Part shown: positions 46,757 through 57,560 of the stretch, piece after piece
Layout: each line of letters opens with the position of its first letter
Position numbering within the stretch: the stretch's first letter is position 1
DNA from: Sphingopyxis sp. LK2115
GTDB taxonomy: Bacteria > Pseudomonadota > Alphaproteobacteria > Sphingomonadales > Sphingomonadaceae
Assembly: GCF_014595975.1 (NCBI RefSeq)
Contig: NZ_JABWGQ010000056.1
Span: 62,001-126,000, forward strand
Length of the DNA: 64,000 nt
Direction of reading: 5' to 3'
Translations under genes and position numbers: made by a program
Notes under the pieces: model-generated
What the model saw: the letters and a program-made list of their open reading frames with translations, nothing else
Told to the model about the DNA's origin: nothing
Database searches by the model: none

Positions 46757-46807
46757 ATTGAACTTTCTTCCCCGATGCCGCAGCGTGCCGCCAAACAGGG
46801 GAGAAAT

Positions 46808-47233
46808 ATGATGGTCAATATGGTCTTGCGCGGCGCCGTTCTGCTGTGGGCGGCATTCTTTGCCATCGTCGGAGCGCGCGGGTTGCTGGACCCTGCGAGT
46901 TACAGCGAAACCTTCGGTTTCACGATCAGCGGCGTCGCGATCAACACGCTGCGCGCCGACCTGTCCTCCTTCTTTCTCGTTTCGGCCGGCGCGGCGGCGC
47001 TCGGCGCCTTGATCCCCGTGTGGGTGCGTGCGCTGCTGGTGCCCGCGGCGCTCTTTGGCACCGCGCTGGCGGGGCGGCTGGTCGGCGTCGCGATGGGCGA
47101 TCCGACCAATTTCGGTATCGTGCAGGGCATGATCGTCGAAGCCTTGTCGGTGCTGCTGATGCTTGGCGGCTGGCGGGCGCTGTCGCATCCGGCGGCGGTG
47201 CCCGCCCAGGATGCAGCCGACACGGTGCATTGA
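46808..47233 (+). CDS. DUF4345 family membrane protein
   Basis: The 141-residue product has four predicted membrane spans, beginning with MVLRGAVLLWAAFFAIVGAR, then FFLVSAGAAALGALIP, and two C-terminal helices. It matches the DUF4345 layout; the function is unknown. The start at 46808 has GGGGAG four to five bases upstream. It lies 52 bases after mnmA and may be in its transcript. Confidence 0.72.
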   Translation: MMVNMVLRGAVLLWAAFFAIVGARGLLDPASYSETFGFTISGVAINTLRADLSSFFLVSAGAAALGALIPVWVRALLVPAALFGTALAGRLVGVAMGDPTNFGIVQGMIVEALSVLLMLGGWRALSHPAAVPAQDAADTVH

Positions 47234-47292
47234 CGGCGGCTTGCGGCCGACAGGCGACGACAGGAATCGGGCGGACTATCGGCCGGCGGGAT

Positions 47293-48372
47293 TCACTCCA
47301 GCCACTCGATCCACGCGCCATGGGCGTGGGCATGGGCGAGCTTGACCGGTTCGTCATCGCCCGGCCAGTAGCGGACGACGAGTTCGTGATGGTGGACGGT
47401 GCGGTTCGCTTCGAGCGCGATCCAGGCAAGCGGGCGATCGGGCGTGGCGTGGCGGCCCGCGGCCTCCATCGCCGCGGTCACGCGCGCCTGCTGGTCGGCG
47501 GGAACATATTGCCAGACGATCGAGTGCATCAGCACGCGCGTTGTCCCGGCCGCCTGCGGCCTTGCCAGCTCGGCCTCGACAAAATCGGCGGCCGTGGCGC
47601 GGACGAGCCTGGGCTTGTCCGCTTGCGCCGCGGCGATCGCCGCCTCCATGCGCGCGAAGCGGACATGGTGCTCTGGCCAGATATAGGCTTTGAGGCGGAG
47701 CGCCTGCGCCGGGTCGGTCAAATCGACGGGCGCGACGTCGCAGCCGCTGAGCCCGGCGAAGTCAATCGCGTGCATCGGCGGATGACGGCCGCGCCATTCG
47801 GGGGTAAAGGTCATCGCAGCCGGTTGCGGCCCGACATGCACCCCGCCAAGATCATAATGATAGCGGTCGATCATCAGGTTGATCCCCGCACTCGACCCGA
47901 TTTCGAGACAGTCGAAGCGCGGCGGCAATCCCCTGTCGGCGAGCCAGAGCATCGCCGCGATGAAGTTCGACGAGCGCCCCGCCTCGTTCGTCTGCGGCGG
48001 GCCGTCGAGCCAGGGGAGCAGCGCCGCCTCGTGCCGCGCCACGACGCCCGCAACGATCGCGGCGTCGTTGATGTCCTCGGCATCGGCATAGATGGGAGCG
48101 AGTTCGCGCGCGGTTTCCGCCAGGTGCAGCGCGTGAAAGCCAGCCGCAGCGCGCAGCGGCAGCGCGTCGGCGAGCGGAGCGCCCGGCCAAGCGGCGATGC
48201 GGCGCGCAAAGTCGCTGGCGGGGCGATCAAGCAGGCCGGCAATCGCGGCGACGACGCGCGCGGTGATCGGCGCATCGTTGGCGCGGCAATAGGCCACCTG
48301 GTTGGCGAAGGCGGCGCGCACCGGATCACGTCCGGTTTCCGCCGTGTCGACAAAGTGATTGCGCTCGCTCAT
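47293..48372 (-). CDS. DUF2332 family protein
   Basis: The 359-residue product matches DUF2332. N-terminal helices hold [20 protein letters not shown], and a Rossmann-like segment [19 protein letters not shown] suggests a methyltransferase-like fold. [20 protein letters not shown] follows in the second half. No activity is established. It faces hisG, whose start is 38 bases away, so the two promoters overlap. Confidence 0.83.
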   Translation of the reverse strand: MSERNHFVDTAETGRDPVRAAFANQVAYCRANDAPITARVVAAIAGLLDRPASDFARRIAAWPGAPLADALPLRAAAGFHALHLAETARELAPIYADAEDINDAAIVAGVVARHEAALLPWLDGPPQTNEAGRSSNFIAAMLWLADRGLPPRFDCLEIGSSAGINLMIDRYHYDLGGVHVGPQPAAMTFTPEWRGRHPPMHAIDFAGLSGCDVAPVDLTDPAQALRLKAYIWPEHHVRFARMEAAIAAAQADKPRLVRATAADFVEAELARPQAAGTTRVLMHSIVWQYVPADQQARVTAAMEAAGRHATPDRPLAWIALEANRTVHHHELVVRYWPGDDEPVKLAHAHAHGAWIEWLE

Positions 48373-48410
48373 TGCCCTTTGTCCCGTCGCCGCCTATGTG
48401 CGCGACGCTT

Positions 48411-49067
48411 ATGCCCGAACCGATCATCTTTGCCATCCCCAAGGGACGCATCCTCGACGAGGCGCTGCCGCTGCTCGCGCGCGTGGGGATCGAGCCCGCG
48501 GCGGACTTTTTTGACAAGAAGAGCCGCGCTTTGGTGTTCGGGACGAACCAGCCGCATATCGCGCTGATCCGTGTGCGCGCGTTTGACGTGGCGACCTTTG
48601 TGGCGCATGGCGCGGCGCAGCTCGGCATCGTCGGGTCCGACGTCGTCGATGAGTTCGACTATTCGGAACTGTATGCCCCCGTCGATCTCGGCATCGGCCA
48701 TTGCCGCCTGTCGCTCGCGGGGCCGGAGGGCAGCGCGCCGCCGGGGCTGGGCGAAAGCCACATCCGCGTCGCGACCAAATATCCCGCGACGACGCGCCGC
48801 TGGTTCGCGACACAGGGCATTCAGGCCGAGTGCATCAAGCTTAATGGCGCGATGGAAATTGCGCCGAAGCTGGGACTCGCGTCGCACATCGTCGACCTGG
48901 TATCGACGGGGCGCACGCTGAGGGAAAATGCGCTCGCTGAACAAAAGGTCATCAGCGAGGTGTCGGCGCGGCTGATCGTCAACCGCGCCGCATTCAAGCT
49001 CAATTCGGCCGAGGTGCCGGCGCTCGTCGAACGTTTCCGTCAGGCGGTGGTCGATGCGGCGGCTTGA
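48411..49067 (+). CDS. hisG: ATP phosphoribosyltransferase, short form
   Basis: The 218-residue product is the short His[21 protein letters not shown], then [15 protein letters not shown] and the PRPP-binding [15 protein letters not shown]. The short form lacks the C-terminal regulatory domain and needs HisZ for histidine inhibition; HisZ is not in this window. It begins histidine synthesis. It overlaps hisD by 14 bases. The start at 48411 is preferred over an upstream ATG at 48372 because [13 protein letters not shown] fits the family start. Confidence 0.93.
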   Translation: MPEPIIFAIPKGRILDEALPLLARVGIEPAADFFDKKSRALVFGTNQPHIALIRVRAFDVATFVAHGAAQLGIVGSDVVDEFDYSELYAPVDLGIGHCRLSLAGPEGSAPPGLGESHIRVATKYPATTRRWFATQGIQAECIKLNGAMEIAPKLGLASHIVDLVSTGRTLRENALAEQKVISEVSARLIVNRAAFKLNSAEVPALVERFRQAVVDAAA

Positions 49068-50358
49068 CGCCTCGGCGCCCGGCTTTGCGGCCGCGTTCGA
49101 TGCGCTGGTGAATGACCGGCGCGAGAGCGCCTCCGACGTGTCGGCCGACGTCGCCGTGATCATCGCGCGGGTGAAGGCCGAGGGCGACGCGGCGCTCGCC
49201 GACTATACCGCCAGATTCGACCGGTTCGACCTCGATGCGCAGGGATGGAGCATTTCAAAGCAAGACTGCGCCGCGGCCTATGCGGCGCTGGCGCCGGAGC
49301 TGCGGGACGCGCTGAACCTTGCCGCCGACCGCATCCGCGCTTACCACGCCGCGCAATTGCCGGGGGACCGCGACTATCGCGATGCGACGGGTGCGCGGCT
49401 TGGCGCGCGCTGGAATGCCGTCGATGCCGCGGGAGTCTATGTCCCCGGCGGACGCGCCGCCTATCCTTCTTCGGTGCTGATGAATATCCTGCCCGCAAAG
49501 GTCGCGGGGGTCGAACGCATCGTGATGGTGACCCCGACCCCGGATGGCGCGGTCAATCCGGTGGTGATGGCCGCAGCGCATATCGGCGGCGTCGATGAAA
49601 TCTGGCGTGTCGGCGGCGCGCAGGCGATCGCGGCGCTTGCCCACGGCACGGCCCGCATTGCGCCGGTCGATGTCGTTACCGGTCCCGGCAACGCATGGGT
49701 CGCCGAGGCGAAACGCCAGCTTTACGGGCTGGTAGGCATCGACATGGTCGCGGGACCGAGCGAGATCGTCATCGTCGCCGACAATCGGAACCAGCCCCAT
49801 GTGATCGCCGCCGACCTTCTGAGCCAGGCCGAGCACGACCCGACCAGCCAGTCCATCCTGTTCACCGACGACGGCGATTTCGCCGATGCCGTCGCCGCGG
49901 TGGTCGCGCAGCTGATCCCGACGCTGTCCACCGCCGCGACGATGCAGGCTAGCTGGGCCGACAATGGCGCGGTGATCGTCGTGCCGACGCTGGCCGACGC
50001 GATTCCGCTGTGCGACCGTTTGGCGCCCGAACATCTTGAACTCGCGGTCGATCCGGCCGACGCCGACGCGCTGTTCGCGCGCGTGCGTCATGCCGGATCG
50101 GTGTTCCTCGGCCGCCAGACGCCCGAAGCGATCGGCGACTATGTCGCGGGACCGAATCATGTCCTTCCTACCGGGCGCCGTGCGCGTTTTTCGAGCGGAC
50201 TGTCGGTCACCGACTTCATGAAACGCACCAGCTTCCTTGCGCTCGACGGGGCAAGCCTTGCCGCCATCGGCCCCGCGGCGGTGGCGCTCGCACACGCCGA
50301 GGGGCTTCCCGCCCACGCGCTCAGCGTTCAGAATCGATTGGAAAAAAGGCCCCGTTGA
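49054..50358 (+). CDS. hisD: Histidinol dehydrogenase
   Basis: The 434-residue zinc enzyme catalyses the last two steps of histidine synthesis. Signatures include [40 protein letters not shown] and [14 protein letters not shown] with zinc and catalytic His residues; [11 protein letters not shown] gives a further active-site His. Length is standard. It overlaps hisG by 14 bases. Other his genes are elsewhere. Confidence 0.96.
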   Translation: MRRLDASAPGFAAAFDALVNDRRESASDVSADVAVIIARVKAEGDAALADYTARFDRFDLDAQGWSISKQDCAAAYAALAPELRDALNLAADRIRAYHAAQLPGDRDYRDATGARLGARWNAVDAAGVYVPGGRAAYPSSVLMNILPAKVAGVERIVMVTPTPDGAVNPVVMAAAHIGGVDEIWRVGGAQAIAALAHGTARIAPVDVVTGPGNAWVAEAKRQLYGLVGIDMVAGPSEIVIVADNRNQPHVIAADLLSQAEHDPTSQSILFTDDGDFADAVAAVVAQLIPTLSTAATMQASWADNGAVIVVPTLADAIPLCDRLAPEHLELAVDPADADALFARVRHAGSVFLGRQTPEAIGDYVAGPNHVLPTGRRARFSSGLSVTDFMKRTSFLALDGASLAAIGPAAVALAHAEGLPAHALSVQNRLEKRPR

Positions 50359-50386
50359 ACCCCAAGGTTCGTCCTTGCGGCGAAGA

Positions 50387-50431
50387 CCGGAATCTTGCCG
50401 GAGCCTTCTTGATGCGCGGTCGAGATTCCGG
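50387..50431. repeat. Inverted repeat between hisD and nusB
   Basis: CCGGAATCT and AGATTCCGG are exact complements separated by 27 bases. The flanks also hold the common phrase CGCCGGAATGACG found in other intergenic regions of this window (near 565). It may be a small dispersed element. Confidence 0.4.
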
Positions 50432-50502
50432 TTCCTTCGACTGGCTTGCGGGCGCTGAGGACAGGCTTCGCCGGAATGACGATTTAAGATAGAGCAGACA
50501 TT

Positions 50503-50949
50503 ATGAACAAACGTGCCCAATCCCGCTCCGCCGCCCGTCTTGCCGCCGTGCAGGCGCTTTATCAGCACGAGATGGAGGCAACGCCGGTGGCGCAGCTGAT
50601 CCACGAGTTTCACCAGCACCGCATCGGCGCGATCATCGAGGACGCCGAATATGCCGACGCCGACATTCCTTTCTTTGACGACATCGTGAAAGGCGTTCTT
50701 GCGCGCGGCGACGAGATCGACGCGGCGATCAGCGCGCGACTGGCGAGCGGTTGGACGATGGAACGGCTCGACCGGACGATGAAGGCGATCCTGCGCGCGG
50801 GCACCTATGAGCTGATCGCGCGCGGCGATGTGCCTGTCGGCGCGGTGGTCAGCGAATATGTCGATGTCGCCAAGGCCTTTTTCGACGGCCGCGAGGCGGG
50901 CTTTGCGAACGGGCTGCTCGATGCCATCGGCAGGGATGTGCGCCGCTGA
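50503..50949 (+). CDS. nusB: Transcription antitermination factor NusB
   Basis: The 148-residue helical protein works with NusE at boxA sites of rRNA operons. Signatures SAARLAAVQALYQHEM, then LDRTMKAILRAGTYELI and VVSEYVDVAKAFFDG are typical. Length is normal. It is followed directly, tail-to-tail, by the broken esterase; thiL, the usual nusB partner, is 1 kb further on the same strand. Confidence 0.95.
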   Translation: MNKRAQSRSAARLAAVQALYQHEMEATPVAQLIHEFHQHRIGAIIEDAEYADADIPFFDDIVKGVLARGDEIDAAISARLASGWTMERLDRTMKAILRAGTYELIARGDVPVGAVVSEYVDVAKAFFDGREAGFANGLLDAIGRDVRR

Positions 50950-51902
50950 TCAGCGCCGATCGAGGAACAGCAGCGGGATGTCCACCCGTTCGGCCCATGC
51001 CGTTTCGTCGTGCGCGGTGCCCGTGAAGCGGCGCGCTTCGTAACGGGGCCAGCGCCAGCCGCGCGCTGCCATCATGCGGTCGAAGGCATCGGCATAGGGC
51101 GGATAAAAGGCATCGAGCGTCGCCGTTCCGTGATCGCGATAGAACCGGTGGACCGCGGGATCGAGCCGCGTCGTGGCGATCCATTTGTCGAAGGCGTCGG
51201 CGACCATTTGCGCCGCAGCGGCCCGGTCGGCTTCGGCAATATCGGGATTGGCGAGCGGCAGATGCATCGAGACCGCGGCCGCCTGGCCGAATATATGCGG
51301 ATATTCGCCCATCGCATAAAGCGACATCAGCCCCCCATCGAACTGCCCATGACCGCCGTGTTGCGGCGATCGGCGAGCGTGCGAAACTCCCGATCAACCC
51401 AAGGTTTCAGTTCGTCGGCCAGAAAGCGAAGATAGGCGTCGCCCATCAGTTTTTCGGCGCCCTTTTCCGCGCCAAGGTCGATGCCGCGGATGCGCGCCTG
51501 AAACGCCGGTGGCAGATGGGCATACAGCTTTTCGGGAAACAGCGTTGCGTAGCGCGCGGTCGGGCTGGCGATGCCGACGACAATGGCAGGCGAAAGCTGC
51601 GCGCTGGCGGTCATGCGATCCATGGCTTCGTCGATTTGCCATTCATGCCCGTAGCCGGCATGTCGCCTGTCGAACAGATTCTGCCCGTCGTGCATATAGA
51701 TGACCCGGAATCGCCGTCCGGTGTCACGATCATATTCACGCGGAAGCCACACCCAGACCGTCAACGGATCGATATGCCGACTGGGGAAATCGAGCTTGGT
51801 GACGATGCGCCCGGCGCTGACCGAAACCGGCGGTGTCGGTTGCGCGACGGCGCCGGGTGCGAGGAGCAGGAGAGCCAGGAGAAAGAGGCAACGGCTGGTC
51901 AT
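50950..51902 (-). pseudogene. Frameshifted secreted esterase (alpha/beta hydrolase, esterase D-type)
   Basis: Two frames make one esterase of about 317 residues. The first, from 51902, has a signal peptide (LFLLALLLLAPGAVAQ), RFRVIYMHDGQNLFDRRHAG and ends at the nucleophile elbow MGSSMGG followed by a premature TGA at 51327. The second frame continues MSLYAMGEYPHIFGQA to the stop at 50950. The junction is a run of six Gs (51331-51336); seven would restore the frame as SMGGLMSLYAMG. It is either a real inactivation, slippage at the homopolymer, or a sequencing error. Substrate unknown. Confidence 0.85.
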
Positions 51903-51930
51903 CAGGCGATTCCTGCGGCAGGGTGAGGGC

Positions 51931-52860
51931 ATGAACGAGGCTGTATTTATCGCGCACCTGCGTGCGATCGCAACTGATCCCGCCGCGCGCGGGCTTGCCG
52001 ACGATGCGGCGGTCTGGGAGGGGCTGGTGCTCACCCACGACATGATCGTCGAGGGTGTCCATTTCCTGCCCGACGACCGGCCGCAGGATGTCGCGTGGAA
52101 ACTGGTCGCGGTGAACCTGTCCGACCTTGCCGCGAAAGGCGCGCCGCCGGTCGGGGCACTCGTCGGCTACAGTCTGGGCGACGCCGCGTGGGACGCGGCC
52201 TTTGTCGAGGGCCTCGACGTGGCGCTGCGCCGCTTCGGGGTTGTCCTGCTCGGCGGCGATACGGTGCGCGCGCCGACGGGAACCCCCCGCAGTTTCGGCC
52301 TTACCGCGATCGGGCGGGCGCCCCTCGGCGGGGCGCCGACGCGCGCGGGGGTGCGGCCGGGCGACCAGCTGTGGGTGACGGGGACGATCGGCAATGCCGG
52401 GCTGGGGCTGGCGATGCGGCTTGGGCAGGTCGAACCGAACGAGACCTGCCTTGCCGCCTATAGCCGCCCCCAGCCGCAGCTGACCTTCGGACAGGCGGTG
52501 GCACCCCATGTTCGCGCGATGATGGATATATCCGACGGCCTGCTGATCGACGCGCAGCGCATGGCCGCAGCGAGCGGGTGCGAGCTGGGGATCATGCTCG
52601 AGGCCATCCCCCTGTCGGCGGCGCTGCTCGCGGTGCGGCCCGATGTGATCGATACGCGCCTGGCGGCGGCGACGGCGGGCGACGATTATCAATTGCTGTT
52701 CGCGGCCGATCCAGCCGCCGCAAGCGTGATCCGCGAGATTGCCGCCGGGCTGAATGTCGCGGTTACCGCGATCGGCCACGCGGGCGTAGGCGAGGGGATC
52801 GTGCTGACGCACCGTGCCCAGCGCATCGCGGTACCCGAACGGCCGGGTTTCATGCACTGA
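51931..52860 (+). CDS. thiL: Thiamine-phosphate kinase
   Basis: The 309-residue product phosphorylates thiamine monophosphate to the diphosphate. Signatures: GLADDAAVWEG, HDMIVEGVHFLP, NLSDLAAKGAPPVG and MMDISDGLLIDA. It is a PurM-like fold enzyme of normal length. A GGGTGAGGGC site precedes the ATG at 51931. The usual nusB-thiL pairing is kept apart by the opposite-strand esterase. Confidence 0.95.
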   Translation: MNEAVFIAHLRAIATDPAARGLADDAAVWEGLVLTHDMIVEGVHFLPDDRPQDVAWKLVAVNLSDLAAKGAPPVGALVGYSLGDAAWDAAFVEGLDVALRRFGVVLLGGDTVRAPTGTPRSFGLTAIGRAPLGGAPTRAGVRPGDQLWVTGTIGNAGLGLAMRLGQVEPNETCLAAYSRPQPQLTFGQAVAPHVRAMMDISDGLLIDAQRMAAASGCELGIMLEAIPLSAALLAVRPDVIDTRLAAATAGDDYQLLFAADPAAASVIREIAAGLNVAVTAIGHAGVGEGIVLTHRAQRIAVPERPGFMH

Positions 52861-53039
52861 CGACCAGCCCCCCGGACAATGACGATTGCGGGCTTGCCCT
52901 GGGCTTTCTTTCTTCCCATAACCCGCCGGTCTAATTTGGGGCGGTCGCATCAGGGGACGAGCGAACCGGCAACAATAGTCGGACGTGCTCGACTGCTATC
53001 TTCTGCGTCGCCCTTCTCATGGGGAAGGAAGCAACACGC

Positions 53040-55154
53040 ATGAATCCGGTTTTGATCGCGATAGGGTGCGGCCTGTTGGCCGTGCTCTATGGATTCATTA
53101 CCTCGCGACAGGTGCTCAGCGCATCGGCGGGTAACGAAAAGATGCAGCAAATCGCCGGCGCCATTCAGGAAGGTGCCAAAGCCTATCTGGGCCGCCAATA
53201 TCGCACCATCGCTGTTGTGGGCGTTGTCGTCGCCGTGCTTGTCGGGCTGTTCCTCGGCCCGATCTCCGCGACGGGTTTCGTCATCGGCGCTGTGCTGTCG
53301 GGTGTGGCCGGTTATATCGGCATGAACATCTCGGTCCGCGCGAATGTGCGCACTGCCGCGGCGGCGCAGACCGGGTTGCAGGCGGGCCTTACCATGGCGT
53401 TTCGCGCCGGTGCGATCACCGGCATGTTGGTCGCGGGCCTTGCGCTGCTGGCGATCGCTGTCTTCTTCTGGTATCTGACCGGCCCCGGCGGCTTTACCGT
53501 CGGCGGTGACGATCGCACCGTGGTCGATGCGCTTGTTGCCCTTGCCTTCGGCGCCTCGCTGATCTCGATCTTCGCGCGGCTCGGTGGCGGCATCTTTACC
53601 AAGGCGGCCGATGTCGGCGCCGACCTTGTCGGCAAGGTCGAGGCGGGAATCCCCGAAGATGATCCGCGCAACCCCGCGGTGATCGCGGACAATGTCGGCG
53701 ACAATGTCGGCGACTGCGCGGGCATGGCCGCCGACCTTTTTGAAACCTATGTCGTCACCGTCGGCGCCACGATGGTGCTGATCGCGTTGCTGATGAAGGG
53801 TGCGGGCGACATGCTGCTCCCGCTGATGACGCTGCCGCTGTTGATGGGCGGTGTCTGCATCATCACGTCGATCATCGGCACCTATTTCGTGCGTCTCGGC
53901 AGCGGGACGAACGTCATGGGCGCGATGTACAAGGGTTTCCTCGTTACCGCGATCCTCTCGATCCCGGCAATCTGGTTCTCGACCCAATATGCGCTCGGCG
54001 ACATGACGACCGACATTGCGGGGACCGATTTCAACGGCAGCGATCTTTTCTATTGCGCGCTGCTCGGCCTTGCCATCACGGGCATCATCATCTGGATTAC
54101 CGAATATTATACGGGCACCAATTATCGCCCCGTTCGCAGCATCGCCAAGGCGTCGGAAACGGGCCATGGCACCAATGTGATCCAGGGCCTGGCCGTCAGC
54201 CTGGAATCGACCGCGCTGCCGACGCTCGTCATTTGCGTCGGCATCATCGTCGCCTATCAGGTCGCGGGCATCATCGGCATCGCCTTTGGCGCCACTGCGA
54301 TGCTCGCGCTGGCTGGCATGGTCGTCGCGCTCGACGCCTATGGTCCCGTCACCGACAATGCCGGCGGCATCGCCGAAATGGCGGGTCTCGATGACAGCGT
54401 GCGCGAGAAAACCGACCTTCTCGATGCCGTGGGCAACACGACCAAGGCCGTGACCAAAGGCTATGCCATCGGCTCGGCGGGTCTCGCGGCGCTGGTACTG
54501 TTCGGCACCTATACTGCCGACATTACGGAGTATTCGGCGGCGCTCGGTCTCGACGCTCCGCTGACCTTTTCGCTGTCGTCGCCCTATGTCATCGTCGGAC
54601 TGCTGCTCGGCGCGCTCTTGCCCTATCTCTTCGGGGCGATGGGTATGACCGCAGTGGGCCGTGCGGCGGGTGACGTGGTCAAGGATGTTCGGGACCAGTT
54701 TGCGAACAACAAGGGCATCATGGACGGCACCAGCCGCCCCGACTACGCCCGCACGGTCGACCTCGTCACCAAGGCGGCGATCAAGGAAATGATCGTCCCG
54801 TCGCTGCTGCCGGTGCTCGCGCCGATCGTCGTTTACTTCGTGATCCTGTGGGTCGCGGGTTCGGCCGCCGCGCTTGAAGCGCTCGGCGCGCTGTTGCTCG
54901 GCGTGATCGTCGGCGGGTTGTTCGTCGCCATATCGATGACTTCGGGCGGCGGCGCCTGGGATAATGCGAAAAAATATATCGAGGACGGCAACCACGGTGG
55001 CAAGGGCAGCGACGCCCACAAAGCCGCGGTGACCGGCGATACCGTCGGCGATCCCTACAAGGATACCGCGGGTCCGGCGGTCAACCCGATGATCAAGATC
55101 ACCAATATCGTGGCGATCCTGCTCCTCGCGGCGCTGGCGCACGGCGCGGCCTGA
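53040..55154 (+). CDS. hppA: K+-independent H+-translocating pyrophosphatase
   Basis: The 704-residue, 16-span protein pumps protons across the inner membrane using pyrophosphate. The catalytic repeat DNVGDNVGD is at about 217-225, followed by [12 protein letters not shown]. The K+-requirement position is K469 in GNTTKAV; the K+-dependent type has alanine there, so this one should not need potassium. The start at 53040 has GGAAGGA upstream. A strong terminator follows. No V-ATPase genes are nearby. Confidence 0.96.
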   Translation: MNPVLIAIGCGLLAVLYGFITSRQVLSASAGNEKMQQIAGAIQEGAKAYLGRQYRTIAVVGVVVAVLVGLFLGPISATGFVIGAVLSGVAGYIGMNISVRANVRTAAAAQTGLQAGLTMAFRAGAITGMLVAGLALLAIAVFFWYLTGPGGFTVGGDDRTVVDALVALAFGASLISIFARLGGGIFTKAADVGADLVGKVEAGIPEDDPRNPAVIADNVGDNVGDCAGMAADLFETYVVTVGATMVLIALLMKGAGDMLLPLMTLPLLMGGVCIITSIIGTYFVRLGSGTNVMGAMYKGFLVTAILSIPAIWFSTQYALGDMTTDIAGTDFNGSDLFYCALLGLAITGIIIWITEYYTGTNYRPVRSIAKASETGHGTNVIQGLAVSLESTALPTLVICVGIIVAYQVAGIIGIAFGATAMLALAGMVVALDAYGPVTDNAGGIAEMAGLDDSVREKTDLLDAVGNTTKAVTKGYAIGSAGLAALVLFGTYTADITEYSAALGLDAPLTFSLSSPYVIVGLLLGALLPYLFGAMGMTAVGRAAGDVVKDVRDQFANNKGIMDGTSRPDYARTVDLVTKAAIKEMIVPSLLPVLAPIVVYFVILWVAGSAAALEALGALLLGVIVGGLFVAISMTSGGGAWDNAKKYIEDGNHGGKGSDAHKAAVTGDTVGDPYKDTAGPAVNPMIKITNIVAILLLAALAHGAA

Positions 55155-55178
55155 GTTTAGCGGCCCGTTCTGGCAATG

Positions 55179-55212
55179 AAAGGCCTCGCCGGAGCGATCC
55201 GGCGGGGCCTTT
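55179..55212 (+). terminator. Intrinsic terminator after hppA
   Basis: GGCCTCGCCGGA pairs with TCCGGCGGGGCC (one wobble) over a GCGA loop and is flanked by AAA and TTT. It starts 24 bases past the hppA stop. Confidence 0.85.
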
Positions 55213-55345
55213 CCGTTTCTTGTGGCGACAGTCGCCGTTGTCAACGCGCCCTGTCCCTTCTACGCTTGCGGCCACGGGCAGGACGAACAATCGGATTGTC
55301 CGACAGGGGCTTAATCCGTTCAACATGCGCGAAAAGGGGATCAAG

Positions 55346-57394
55346 ATGACCGCGAAGCTTTTCATTGCGGCGTTGCTCGCTTCGGCAGTCGCGCTGCCGA
55401 CTGTTGCAACCGCTTGGGAGAGCGACATAGTCGTCATGGCACAAAAGGGGCGTGTCGATACGGCCGTATTCGGAAAACGGCCATATATGCGCGACCCGCG
55501 TCTGTCGCCGGACGGAAGCAAGGTGGCGGTAATGATGAGCCGCGATGGCGTCGATAATCTGGTCCTTATCGACTTAACCAAAACGGACACGGCCCCCAAG
55601 CTGATAGCGAAAGCCGAGGAATATCGCGAGGCTGGTGATCGCACGATGACCGGCTGGCGTTGGGTGGGCAACCGCACGCTGATTATCACATTGATGTCAC
55701 GTGAAATTATTTTTGGGCAGCGTTCCGACCTGCGGCGGCTTGCTGCCTATGACCTGGAATCGGGAAAACTCACTCCGCTCGCCTGGACCGACGCCGGTGG
55801 TGATGGCGGCACCATCCTGCACGTCGACGACGAGAAAGAAACGATCCTCGTGCAACGGGGCATCTTCAAGGACGGCAGTTTTTCGCCAGGCCCCGAGGTG
55901 ATCAACGTCGACGTCAGGACCGGAGAATACAGGACCATCCAGCGACCCAATGTCGAAGTCAGCAACTGGCTCGTCGACGGCAAGGGGGTTGTTCGCGGCG
56001 GGCTGGGGCAGGACGACAAGGGCAATCAGCGATTGATGTATCGTTCGGACGCTGGCGGGACGATCAAAACCGTATCCAATGCCAAGGATCCGACCTTCAC
56101 CCAGTCGCAGATCGTTCCGTCGGTGTTTCTCGACGAACCCGACATGGCCTATGCGACGAGCAACAGGGATGATCTGCGCCGCGTCTACAAGGTCAACATG
56201 AAGACGATGGAGATCGTGGGTCCGCCGTTGTTCCAGCTCGACGGCTATGATGTCGGCGGCATTATTCCCAATGAAGCCGGCAACAACATTCTCGGCTTTG
56301 CCTACATCACCGACAAGGATCGTCGCAAATGGGTCGACGAACGGCTTGCGCAGGTGCAGCAGTTTTTCGACGAGGATTTTGGCGAGGGCAATGCCCTTAT
56401 TACCTCGACCAATGACGGCGACACCAAATTGATCGTCCAGATTGGCGAAACAAGCGATCCGGGGGGCTATTATCTTTACGATACGGAGAGCGGCAAGCTG
56501 CAACTGCTCGGCTGGGTCCACCCCATCCTGCAGGGCGCCAAGATGAACCCCACGGATACGGTGCGTTACAAGGCATCGGACGGGTTGGAGATCGAGGCAA
56601 TTGTGACCTACCCGCGCCACCGCAAGGATCGCAAGAAGCTGCCCGTCGTGGTGATGCCGCACGGGGGCCCCTATGGTGTGCGTGACGAGGAAGGTTTTGG
56701 ATTCTTTCCCTGGCATCAGGCCGTCGCCGAGCTCGGCTATGTCGTGATTCAACCCAATTACCGGGGTTCGGGGGGCTATGGAAAATCGTTCGTCATGGAA
56801 GGCCGCAAGCCCAACGGATATGGCAACCGTATGCAGGACGATCTCAACGATGCGGTCACCTGGTTCGCGCAGCAGGGCCTGGTCGATCCGAAGCGCGCCT
56901 GCATCATGGGCTGGTCCTATGGCGGTTATGCCAGTGCAAGAGGGGCGCAGCGCGACCCGAACGTGTGGCGCTGCGCTATCGCCGGGGCCGGCGTCTATGA
57001 TTTCCCGATGATGAAATCCTTTGATACCGAAACCTTCGGCAGTTTTGGTGCCAGCTTTCAGGCGACGGCCGATGACCTCATCTCGATCTCGTCTGCGCGC
57101 AACACCGATGGCCCATGGTCGCCTATCCTGATCGTTGCGGGTCTGCGCGACGCGCGAATCCCGATCGAGCAATCGCGCACGCTGGTGTCGCGTCTCAAGC
57201 GGTCAGGCAAGAAGGAAGGAGTGGACTTCCGATACGTCGAACAGCCCAAGGGCACGCACAACCTGCCCTATGAGGATGTCCATATCGAATGGCTGGTCGA
57301 AGCCGAAAAGTGGCTGGCGGTTCATAATCCTGCCTATATTGAAGGCGATCCGGACAAGCCCAAGCCCGTTACGGTAACCGTGGAAACCAGATAG
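55346..57394 (+). CDS. Secreted S9 family peptidase (prolyl-oligopeptidase type)
   Basis: The 682-residue product has a signal peptide (LFIAALLASAVALPTVATA), a beta-propeller region (residues about 50-420) and an alpha/beta hydrolase domain. The catalytic residues are S524 in GWSYGGYAS, D602 in GLRDARIP and H638 in KGTHNLPYE. It probably cleaves short peptides in the periplasm. The start at 55346 is chosen because AAGGGG lies six bases upstream; earlier starts lack a site. The upstream gap holds the hppA terminator. Confidence 0.93.
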   Translation: MTAKLFIAALLASAVALPTVATAWESDIVVMAQKGRVDTAVFGKRPYMRDPRLSPDGSKVAVMMSRDGVDNLVLIDLTKTDTAPKLIAKAEEYREAGDRTMTGWRWVGNRTLIITLMSREIIFGQRSDLRRLAAYDLESGKLTPLAWTDAGGDGGTILHVDDEKETILVQRGIFKDGSFSPGPEVINVDVRTGEYRTIQRPNVEVSNWLVDGKGVVRGGLGQDDKGNQRLMYRSDAGGTIKTVSNAKDPTFTQSQIVPSVFLDEPDMAYATSNRDDLRRVYKVNMKTMEIVGPPLFQLDGYDVGGIIPNEAGNNILGFAYITDKDRRKWVDERLAQVQQFFDEDFGEGNALITSTNDGDTKLIVQIGETSDPGGYYLYDTESGKLQLLGWVHPILQGAKMNPTDTVRYKASDGLEIEAIVTYPRHRKDRKKLPVVVMPHGGPYGVRDEEGFGFFPWHQAVAELGYVVIQPNYRGSGGYGKSFVMEGRKPNGYGNRMQDDLNDAVTWFAQQGLVDPKRACIMGWSYGGYASARGAQRDPNVWRCAIAGAGVYDFPMMKSFDTETFGSFGASFQATADDLISISSARNTDGPWSPILIVAGLRDARIPIEQSRTLVSRLKRSGKKEGVDFRYVEQPKGTHNLPYEDVHIEWLVEAEKWLAVHNPAYIEGDPDKPKPVTVTVETR

Positions 57395-57560
57395 GATTGG
57401 CGTGCCGGGCAGGGAACGGGCGGCGCGGCATTTGCGGCGCAACATTGCTCTCTTCGGGTCAAGCCGCGTTCCTGTTTTCGATGCCCGCGCCCGTTTGCCG
57501 ATTGCCTGTCCGCCGCCGCCGCTCTAACCTTTGCAGCACCTTATCAAGCGGAGGCGGCGA

